Shown piece after piece: positions 44,127 to 50,106 of a stretch of DNA of 50,106 nt. The stretch covers positions 1-50,106 of the forward strand of contig NZ_JAKNTW010000029.1 of NCBI RefSeq assembly GCF_022213955.1. The letters are read 5' to 3'. Made by a program: the position numbers and the translations under genes. A model generated the notes under the pieces. It did no database searches, was not told where the DNA came from, and saw nothing but the letters and a program-made list of their open reading frames with translations. Within the stretch, counting starts at the first letter, position 1, and each line of letters begins with the position of its first letter. Source of the stretch: Dolomitihabitans soli. GTDB taxonomy: Bacteria; Actinomycetota; Actinomycetes; Streptosporangiales; Streptosporangiaceae.

Positions 44127-45311
44127 GTGGCAGATGAGCAGGCCGTCGGCGATCCGGCCGGCGATCCCGAAGGCGGCAGGGCGTCCTGGCGTGCGGTGCG
44201 GGAGGTGGCGCTGCTGTTTCTCAAGCTGGGCACCATCGCCTTCGGCGGCCCGGCCGCGCACACCGCGATGATGCGTGATGAGCTGGTGCGCCGACGCGGC
44301 TGGGTCAGCGATGAGCGGTTCGTCGACCTGATGGGCGCCACCAATCTCATCCCCGGCCCCAACTCCACCGAACTGGCCATCCATCTGGGCTTCGACCGCG
44401 CCCGGTGGCGCGGCCTGCTGGCCGCCGGCGTCTGCTTCATCCTCCCGGCTGCGCTGATCGTCACGGCTCTGGCCTGGGCCTATGTCACCTACGGGACGAC
44501 GCCCGCCGTCGCGGGCATCCTGTACGGCATCGTCCCGGCGGTGATCGCGATCATCGCCCACGCCCTGCTCGGCCTGCTCCGCACGGTGATCAAGAACGGG
44601 TGGTTCGCGCTGCTGGCCGTCGCCGCCCTGGCCGCCTACCTGCTCGGGATCAACGAGCTGCTCGTGATGGCCGCCGGCGCGCTGCTCACGGCGGGAGCCC
44701 ACGTGATCCGCCGCCGCCAGGACGCCGTGCACGGGATGCTGCCGCTGCTCGGCCTGGGCTCGCCGCTCTTCCCGGATCCCACCGGGGGTCAGCTGGCGCA
44801 GCTGTTCCTCACCATGCTGAAGATCGGATCCGTGCTGTACGGCAGCGGCTACGTGCTCCTGGCCTTCCTGCGCGGCGACTTCGTCGACCGGCTCGGCTGG
44901 ATCACCAATCAGCAGCTCATCGACGCCGTCTCCATCGGCCAGGTCACCCCTGGCCCGGTGTTCACCACGGCCACCTTCATCGGCTACCTCGTCGCCGGCC
45001 CCCTCGGGGCGTTCCTGGCCACCGTCGCCATCTTCCTGCCGTCCTTCGTCTTCGTCGGGCTGCTCACCAAGCTCACCGACAAACTCCGCGCCAGCGCCTG
45101 GACCTCCGCCCTGCTCGACGGCCTCAACGTCGCCGCCCTGGCCCTCATGGCCGGCGTCTCCCTCCAACTCGGGCGGAGCGCGATCATCGACCCCCTCACC
45201 GCCGCGATCGCGCTGGTCACACTGGCGCTGCTGTGGAAGACCAAGCTCAACAACGCCTGGTACATCGCCGGCGGCGCCGCCATCGGCCTGGCCCACACCC
45301 TGCTGACCTGA
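44127..45311 (+). CDS. chrA: Chromate transporter ChrA (long chain)
   Basis: The 394-residue membrane protein of the CHR family has two homologous halves. The first contains FGGPAAHTAMMRDELV and the motif LIPGPNSTE. The second contains YGSGYVLLAFLRGDFV and the motif VTPGPVFTT. About ten hydrophobic helices are seen. ChrA exports chromate, giving resistance. The start is the GTG at 44127 with GGGAAGA upstream; an open frame continues further up but is not family-like. Confidence 0.93.
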   Translation: MADEQAVGDPAGDPEGGRASWRAVREVALLFLKLGTIAFGGPAAHTAMMRDELVRRRGWVSDERFVDLMGATNLIPGPNSTELAIHLGFDRARWRGLLAAGVCFILPAALIVTALAWAYVTYGTTPAVAGILYGIVPAVIAIIAHALLGLLRTVIKNGWFALLAVAALAAYLLGINELLVMAAGALLTAGAHVIRRRQDAVHGMLPLLGLGSPLFPDPTGGQLAQLFLTMLKIGSVLYGSGYVLLAFLRGDFVDRLGWITNQQLIDAVSIGQVTPGPVFTTATFIGYLVAGPLGAFLATVAIFLPSFVFVGLLTKLTDKLRASAWTSALLDGLNVAALALMAGVSLQLGRSAIIDPLTAAIALVTLALLWKTKLNNAWYIAGGAAIGLAHTLLT

Positions 45312-45408
45312 AGAGGCTGACCGTGGCGTAGCCCTGGGTTCGCTCGGGATACGGGCGTGTATGGCGCGCTGGAATGTGGGGGGACCCGAACGCGAGCTCG
45401 TACTCGCT

Positions 45409-45440
45409 GCGGTCAGCCGGTGCGGCGGTCAGCCGGTGCG
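45409..45440. repeat. Tandem 16-bp duplication at the DUF6223 C-terminus
   Basis: GCGGTCAGCCGGTGCG occurs twice without a gap (45409-45424 and 45425-45440). The stop codon of the minus-strand DUF6223 gene lies in the second copy, so the first copy is untranslated. The duplication does not change the protein. The rest of 45312-45428 has no gene. Confidence 0.9.
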
Positions 45441-45851
45441 TCGGGAGCGGGCCAGCGTCAGCCCGCCGAGGGCCATGCCGACCAGCCCCACCAGCGCGGC
45501 CACGATTCCCCCGCCCAGCCCGTTACCGGTGCCGATACCACCGGAGGAGGTGGCCACGACCAGCCCGCCGAGGGCGGTGCCGATCACTCCCGCCACCAGG
45601 GCCACGATGGCCCCCCTTCGCCCGGAGCCGTTGCCTATACGACCGGTGGAGCGGGCCAGAGCCAGCCCGCCGATGACCACGCCGATCAACCCCACCAGCG
45701 CGGCCACGATGGCCCCGAGCCGCCCGGCGCTCATGGCGTACACACTGGCGGGGTCCGGCTGGACCGAGGCGTACGCGACGGCCGGTACGGCAAGCGCGAA
45801 ACCTCCGATCAGGGCGGCTCCGGCCACGGCAAGCACGAATCGGGCTGACAT
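45429..45851 (-). CDS. DUF6223-family small membrane protein with internal repeats
   Basis: The 140-residue protein has an N-terminal signal-like helix (residues ~5-28) and then three tandem repeats of about 31 residues. Each has a glycine-rich membrane helix: GRLGAIVAALVGLIGVVIGG, GRRGAIVALVAGVIGTALGG and GLGGGIVAALVGLVGMALGG. The linkers read LARSTGRIGNG or similar, and the protein ends in LARSRRTG. The family function is unknown. It is divergent from a two-component system, which may control it. Confidence 0.75.
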   Translation of the reverse strand: MSARFVLAVAGAALIGGFALAVPAVAYASVQPDPASVYAMSAGRLGAIVAALVGLIGVVIGGLALARSTGRIGNGSGRRGAIVALVAGVIGTALGGLVVATSSGGIGTGNGLGGGIVAALVGLVGMALGGLTLARSRRTG

Positions 45852-45958
45852 GAGGTGCTCCTCACTTCTACGACTGGACGTCGCCTGATCATGGCCGCCG
45901 GACCCACCGCAGGTCGTCCAGCGGACGCAGGCAATTCACGCTGCCGCCGCTGCCACAG

Positions 45959-46013
45959 CCGGCTACCGCGTACGCCGCAGGAGCAGCGAAGGTACCGCGT
46001 GCGCGGTAGCCGG
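45959..46013. promoter_or_regulatory. Large inverted repeat before the two-component system
   Basis: The 17-nt arms CCGGCTACCGCGTACGC (45959-45975) and GCGTGCGCGGTAGCCGG (45997-46013) pair with one G-T wobble around a 21-nt loop. The repeat lies in the 216-nt region between the divergent DUF6223 and histidine kinase genes. It could be a response-regulator site or a leader hairpin for the kinase mRNA. Confidence 0.65.
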
Positions 46014-46067
46014 CCGGTCATCCACGCGCAGGAGTCGCCCGCGCGGACATCCGGCTAAGGTGCGCGC

Positions 46068-47195
46068 ATGAGTACAGGACGGTCCGGTATCCCGGCCGGT
46101 GTCAAAGACTGGGCGATCGCCGTCTGCGTGGCGGCGACGCTGCTGGTCACCGGGCTGTCCGGGCAGAACTCCAGCACGAACCTCGACCTGTTCGGCTACG
46201 CGCTGCTGGCGGCCGGCGGCCTGGCGCTGGCCGCGCGCCGCCGGGCTCCGGTTCCCGTCCTGGCCGTCACCGGGCTGTGCGCGGTGGGTTACCAGGCGGC
46301 CGGTTTCGACGTGCCCGCCGTCGCCTACCTGTTCGCGGTGTACGCCGCCGTGCGGGCGGGACACCGCACCATCACGGTGGCGGCGAGCGTGATCATGCTG
46401 GCCGCTCTCCCCCTCGCGGCCCTGGCTGCGGGCGCACACGACACGGGTGAGGCGTTCGCGCAGTCCCGAGGCGCCCTCGAGTTGGCCTGGCTGGTCGCGG
46501 CCGGCGCCGCGGGTGAAGCACTGCGGCAGGCCGAACGGCGGGCGGAGGAAGCCGAGCGCACCCGGGAGGAGACCGCGCGGCGCCGCGCCGACGAGGAGCG
46601 GCTGCACCTCGCGCGGGAGCTGCACGATTCGCTCACCCACCAGATCTCGATCATCAAGGTGCAGGCCGAAGTCGCCGTTCACGTGGCCCGCAAGCGGGGT
46701 GAACAGGTGCCGGAGGCCCTGCTGGCGATCCGGGAGGCTGGTCGTGAGGCAGCCCGGGAACTGCGCGCGACCCTGGAGGCGCTGCGCGACGACGACACGA
46801 CCCCGCCGCATGGGCTCGACCACATCCCGGACCTGGTGGAACGGGCCCGTACCAGCGGCCTGGACGCGACGTTGACGATCGAGGGACAACGATATGACGT
46901 ATCGGCCGCGGTGGACCGGACCGCCTACCGGATCGTTCAGGAGTCGCTCACCAACATCGCCCGGCATGCCGCCGCCGGCACGGCTTCGGTCCGGATCGAC
47001 TGCCGTCCGGACGCCGTCGCGATACGCATCGATGACGACGGCAAGGCCACACCGGACACCATCCCGGTGCCTGGCGTCGGGCTGCTCGGGATGCGCGAAC
47101 GCGTCACCGCCCTCGGCGGTCGCCTGCGCGCGGAACCGCGCAGCGAGGGAGGCTTCACCGTCCAGGCCGAACTCCCCGTGGACCAGACGTCATGA
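46068..47195 (+). CDS. NarL-type sensor histidine kinase
   Basis: The 375-residue kinase has about four hydrophobic helices in residues ~12-160 and a coiled-coil linker rich in Glu and Arg (QAERRAEEAERTREETARRR). The HisKA_3 box RELHDSLTHQIS follows with the phosphorylated His. The C-terminal ATPase domain contains VQESLTNIARHA, DDDGK and GVGLLGMRERVTALGG. It senses an unknown envelope or intracellular signal and phosphorylates the downstream regulator. The ATG of that regulator overlaps its stop. Confidence 0.95.
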   Translation: MSTGRSGIPAGVKDWAIAVCVAATLLVTGLSGQNSSTNLDLFGYALLAAGGLALAARRRAPVPVLAVTGLCAVGYQAAGFDVPAVAYLFAVYAAVRAGHRTITVAASVIMLAALPLAALAAGAHDTGEAFAQSRGALELAWLVAAGAAGEALRQAERRAEEAERTREETARRRADEERLHLARELHDSLTHQISIIKVQAEVAVHVARKRGEQVPEALLAIREAGREAARELRATLEALRDDDTTPPHGLDHIPDLVERARTSGLDATLTIEGQRYDVSAAVDRTAYRIVQESLTNIARHAAAGTASVRIDCRPDAVAIRIDDDGKATPDTIPVPGVGLLGMRERVTALGGRLRAEPRSEGGFTVQAELPVDQTS

Positions 47196-47878
47196 TCCGT
47201 GTCCTGCTGGTCGACGACCAGCCGCTCCTGCGCAGCGGATTCCGCGCGCTCCTCGACCTCGAAGACGACATCGAGGTGGTGGGCGAGGCCGGCGACGGGA
47301 GGGAGGGACTTGCTCTGGCCAGGGAACATCTGCCCGACATCGCTCTCATCGACATCCAGATGCCGGTCCTCGACGGCATCGAGACGACCCGGCGCATCGC
47401 CGCGGACCCGGCCCTGGCCGGGGTGCACGTCGTCATCCTGACCAACTACGGCTTCGACGAACACGTCTTCAACGCGCTGCGCGCCGGCGCAGCCGGATTC
47501 CTCGTCAAAGACATCGTGCCCGAAGACTTCCTGCACGCCGTACGCGTGGCCGCGCGCGGTGACGCGCTGCTCGCCCCGTCGATCACCCGGAAGCTCATCA
47601 ACAGGTACATCACCCAGCCGCTCAACACCGGCACCGGCACCGGGCTGAAAGAACTGACCAACCGCGAACGCGAGGCCGTCGCCCTGGTCGCGCAGGGCCT
47701 GTCCAACGACCAGATCGCCGACCGCATGGTGATCAGCTCACTGACCGCCAAAACGCATATCAACCGGGCCATGGCCAAGCTCCATGCCCGTGACCGTGCC
47801 CAACTCGTGGTCTTCGCCTACGAATCCGGCCTGGTAGCCCCAGGCAATTCCTTTCCAGCGCCCGCACATGGCCAATGA
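47192..47878 (+). CDS. NarL/LuxR-family response regulator
   Basis: The 228-residue protein has a receiver domain (residues ~1-120) with the acidic pocket VDDQ, phospho-acceptor Asp54 in LIDIQMP and Lys in FLVKD. The C-terminal LuxR helix-turn-helix contains LTNREREAVALVAQGLSNDQIAD and TAKTHINRAMAKL. It is coupled to the kinase by a 4-nt overlap. Targets are not known; the divergent DUF6223 gene is the nearest candidate. Confidence 0.96.
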   Translation: MIRVLLVDDQPLLRSGFRALLDLEDDIEVVGEAGDGREGLALAREHLPDIALIDIQMPVLDGIETTRRIAADPALAGVHVVILTNYGFDEHVFNALRAGAAGFLVKDIVPEDFLHAVRVAARGDALLAPSITRKLINRYITQPLNTGTGTGLKELTNREREAVALVAQGLSNDQIADRMVISSLTAKTHINRAMAKLHARDRAQLVVFAYESGLVAPGNSFPAPAHGQ

Positions 47879-48605
47879 CATCGAGCATGGTCGGTTCGAA
47901 TAAGGCTCTGGATGGCATACCGATCCGGTTGACGGAACGCGCCTGGCGTTGCGGGCGTTCTTTCGACCTGGTCTGTGAACGTCCCCTGCTGCTGCATGAA
48001 GGGCTCGGCGAGGGAGAGATCCGGCCGCCTTTCAACCCGACGGAGCTGCCCCCGCGACTGCGGGAGGTGTTCGAACGCGGACAGCAGGCGGGGATCTTCC
48101 GCGCTGACAGCGACTTCGAACCCGTCCAGGGTGAACAGCGAGTCGCGCAAGGTGCCGGACACGACCAACCCGCCGATGCCGCGGGCGTGCTCACTTCTTC
48201 GGCCACCAGGCTGAACACACGCACCCGGGGCAGACGGCTCCTCGACCGCTGAACGCAGGGGCGTTCGGAACTGTTCCGAACAGCGTTTGATCTTGTACCC
48301 GCCCGGGACCGACGAGGACTGTTTGTGGCGCCTTTCCCGATCGCCTGGGGCGTCCAGGCCGACGGGTGTGCCATGGAGGTTGCGCATGTCTCTTCCGCCT
48401 GTCCGACGGAGAACGGACAGACCCGCGGCCACGCCGACACGGACGTCCGACAGGATGACAGGCATTGATCCAAACGGTTCGCCGTCGCCCGCCCCCTCCG
48501 GCGGCGGGCGCGATCCGGGCCGGGCTGGTCGCGCCCTCACGTCCCGGGGCCTGGATGAACGGCTGCCCCGCGGCTCCCACCGGCTGGCCGGCGCGGAGGG
48601 CGGGT
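47879..48605. other. 727-base gap, possible decayed gene
   Basis: No intact gene is convincing. On the plus strand around 48040-48120 a stretch reads ELPPRLREVFERGQQAGIFRAD, which resembles the end of a TetR regulator. Its surroundings do not fit, so it may be a remnant. Open frames on the minus strand lack family character and good starts. The ribosome site for the next gene is at 48595-48600. Confidence 0.35.
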
Positions 48606-49658
48606 GTGGTGCAGGCGCTTGAGATTTCCGCCGAAGGGCTCAGGCATGTCCGCTTCGGCTGGTCGATGCTGAGCGAGGCCACCCTGTCGTTGCGGGCGGC
48701 CACCGGTGGCGACCGGACGCCGTGGATCCGACGGTGGTGGGGCGATGTGCGTGGGCGGCTGACGCCGGGCAGGCTGGGCCTGCTGCGCGAGGTCATCGGG
48801 CTGGGCGGGTACCTGCCGGATTTCCTGTTGCCGGTGGCGGCCGGCGGCTCGTCCTCACTCGACGAGGAACTGCACGCACTGGTGAGCACACCCACCGGGG
48901 TGATCCGGGAGGAGTTGACCAGCGCCATCACGGGGGCGAAGCGGGCGGGTGTCGTCGACCCCGCTCTGCCGCTGGCCACTCGCCTGCTGGACGCGCGCGG
49001 TGAGGACGCCTACCTGGCCACTTTGGCGGATGAGCTGAGGACCTACTGGAACGCGGCCCTGGCCCCGTTTTGGGATGGGCTGCGGGCCGATCTGGAGTCG
49101 GGGTTCGATCACCGGGCGCGGCTGCTCGCCGCCGACGGGGTGCAGGCGGCCATCGCGGACATGAGCCGGCACTTCACCTGGAGCGGTGACACTCTCCTCA
49201 TCGACATTCCGCCCCGCGCCCGGTTGACCGCCGGCTCGGGGTTGTGGTGTGTCGGCTCGGTCTTCATGAGGGACCGGATTCTCATGAGCAGCCGTCCCGA
49301 CGACACCGTGGCCATCTACTTCCCCGCCGGCGGGAGGGCCGCCGCGTCGGGACGGCACCCGCTCAGGCAGGCATCGCGGGATCTCACGGATCTTCTCGGC
49401 GCGACCCGTGCCGCGCTGCTGGCCGACCTCGACATCACTCACACCACCGCCGACCTCGCCCGGCGCCACCAGTTGTCGGCCGGCACCGTCTCCCATCACC
49501 TGGGCATCCTGCACAAGGCGGGGTTTCTCGATCGCGGGCGTGACGGCAAGCGCGTGCTGTACCGGCGTAGCCCCCTCGGCAACGCCCTCACCCGCCGATC
49601 GATGCCCCAGGCCGATGAAAAACTTTTGGGCCAGCTGACCTCGTCGATTCGACTCTAG
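48606..49658 (+). CDS. DUF5937 / ArsR-type helix-turn-helix regulator
   Basis: The 350-residue protein has a long N-terminal domain of the DUF5937 type (LRHVRFGWSMLSEATLSLRA, then LREVIGLGGYLPDFL) and a C-terminal ArsR-like winged helix (TTADLARRHQLSAGTVSHHLGILHKAGFLDRGRDGKRVLYRRS). It should be a repressor with an unknown ligand. GTG at 48606 is 5 nt after GGAGGG; GTG 48609 is equally possible. A hairpin overlaps its stop codon, and the cysteine-rich peptide gene follows in the same direction, making it a candidate regulator of that peptide. Confidence 0.82.
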   Translation: MVQALEISAEGLRHVRFGWSMLSEATLSLRAATGGDRTPWIRRWWGDVRGRLTPGRLGLLREVIGLGGYLPDFLLPVAAGGSSSLDEELHALVSTPTGVIREELTSAITGAKRAGVVDPALPLATRLLDARGEDAYLATLADELRTYWNAALAPFWDGLRADLESGFDHRARLLAADGVQAAIADMSRHFTWSGDTLLIDIPPRARLTAGSGLWCVGSVFMRDRILMSSRPDDTVAIYFPAGGRAAASGRHPLRQASRDLTDLLGATRAALLADLDITHTTADLARRHQLSAGTVSHHLGILHKAGFLDRGRDGKRVLYRRSPLGNALTRRSMPQADEKLLGQLTSSIRL

Positions 49659-49668
49659 TCAAATCGAC
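49643..49668. terminator. Palindrome overlapping the end of the DUF5937 gene
   Basis: GTCGATT-C-GACT-CT-AGTC-A-AATCGAC is an 11-bp interrupted stem (7 plus 4 pairs around one mismatch) with a 2-nt centre. The TAG stop lies in it. It may terminate transcription or serve as an operator for the downstream peptide gene. CCAGCTGA occurs on both sides of it. Confidence 0.5.
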
Positions 49669-49766
49669 GGTCCAGCTGATCCTCGACGGAGTTCGATCAT
49701 TTGTGTTGTAATTTCTGAAGATTCGCTCCGGCGACTTGATAAACGCAATGCGAGGAGGTGAAACTT

Positions 49767-49961
49767 ATGTTCACGACTTCTATTGTTGGCAGGCTGGCCA
49801 GTAATAGCCTCCAGCAGCACATGTTCGCATCACAGTCCACTGTGGCTCAAGAATGTGGGCGGCTGGGCAGCACGTGTCTCTTCACGTTTGCGTGCTGCGA
49901 TGGCCTGTACTGCCGCCTGTATGACGATTGGGTGGCGGACGGTCACTGCCGCGTCGGCTGA
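49767..49961 (+). CDS. Cysteine-rich peptide with inhibitor cystine knot (knottin) pattern
   Basis: The 64-residue frame starts at ATG 49767, 6 nt after a perfect AGGAGGTG. Residues 1-29 are cysteine-free and rich in Ser, Gln and Ala, like a leader. All six cysteines lie in residues 30-61 (30, 37, 43, 44, 49, 61), spaced C-x6-C-x5-CC-x4-C-x11-C. This is the classical framework of knottin toxins and inhibitors, with disulfides expected as 1-4, 2-5 and 3-6. The leader is not a normal Sec signal. Its base composition is lower in GC than the neighbours. Function is unknown; an extracellular inhibitor, toxin or modified peptide are possibilities. A chance frame is unlikely given the ribosome site. 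Confidence 0.72.
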   Translation: MFTTSIVGRLASNSLQQHMFASQSTVAQECGRLGSTCLFTFACCDGLYCRLYDDWVADGHCRVG

Positions 49962-50036
49962 GACATTTCTGTCTTGGTTGTCGACGTTAGCCCCAGATGG
50001 GGTTGCGGCACCGGCCACCTAATTTCGAAGCCGGGT

Positions 50037-50106
50037 CGGGGGGGGGGCGCCCCCCCCCCCCCCCCCCCCGCGCCCAAGGCGAAGCCCCCCAATAAAGACA
50101 CCCCGG
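50037..50106. other. Homopolymer-rich, unreliable end of sequence
   Basis: Runs of about ten G and about twenty C, followed by a short simple stretch, end the window. This does not look like natural actinomycete sequence and is typical of low-quality read ends carried into a contig. No gene is called after 49961. Confidence 0.7.

Noticed and set aside
47879-48540. Overlapping 125-240 codon frames between the response regulator and the DUF5937 gene
   Set aside because: Frames on the two strands cover each other, lack family motifs and have poor starts. A possible TetR tail was recorded only as part of the gap description.

Overview
The window is high-GC actinomycete DNA (GTG and TTG starts, ATGA/GTGA stop-start overlaps, SARP, IclR and DUF6223 genes). 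The gene families would fit Streptosporangiaceae or a related filamentous actinomycete, but no rRNA or other taxonomic marker is present, so the genus is open. It looks like a set of accessory islands separated by short stretches of broken genes. The last ~75 bases contain G and C homopolymers typical of a poorly resolved contig end.

Region 1 (1-15842): an aromatic type II polyketide cluster. Its left edge carries TniQ debris. A TetR regulator, ferredoxin and P450 follow, then an MFS relic, a nucleotidyltransferase (RmlA) and an RmlB-like protein whose catalytic Thr-Asp-Glu triad reads Thr-Gly-Lys. Next comes a tightly coupled operon: DUF1772 protein, TcmI-type cyclase, cupin, KS-alpha, chain length factor, a fused ACP-aromatase/cyclase, KR, two ABM monooxygenases, a second KR with altered catalytic positions, a SchA/CurD protein and a beta-hydroxyacid dehydrogenase. 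A hairpin and a SARP regulator with an NB-ARC domain end the region. The gene content mixes spore-pigment (whiE-like) and pentangular-polyphenol features. No glycosyltransferase is seen. A 67-bp relic of KS-alpha lies just after the SARP gene.

Region 2 (15982-30194): a CorA transporter, then a carbohydrate and sugar-acid island. It holds a secreted GH16 glycanase, two IclR regulators, a DUF624 protein, an SDR, two enolase-superfamily dehydratases, a DapA/KDG-type lyase, an ABC importer without its own ATPase, an SMP-30 lactonase and a uronate-dehydrogenase-like enzyme. Together they can be read as an oxidative hexuronate pathway: import, oxidation to the aldarolactone, lactone opening, dehydration and aldolase-type cleavage or decarboxylation.

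Region 3 (30195-37746): a mosaic of gene fragments that includes an exact 77-bp copy of part of the DUF624 gene. It is followed by a GntR / IlvD-family dehydratase / GntP permease module for sugar acids, a LysR regulator, a RibD-like reductase, a DUF4287 protein, a frameshifted hydrolase and a VioB-like ferritin-fold protein.

Region 4 (37747-50106): small islands. They are an I36 peptidase inhibitor; a HEAT protein plus HEAT-fused MerR regulator behind a textbook 19-bp-spacer MerR promoter; LacI and flavoprotein fragments that abut; an arsenic/chromate island (ArsO-like flavoprotein, broken MFS gene, ArsR, ChrA) with three operator-like palindromes; a DUF6223 membrane protein divergent from a NarL-type two-component system; a DUF5937/ArsR-type regulator; and, at the very end, a 64-residue peptide with an inhibitor-cystine-knot cysteine pattern (C-x6-C-x5-CC-x4-C-x11-C). 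That peptide is the most unusual item in the window.
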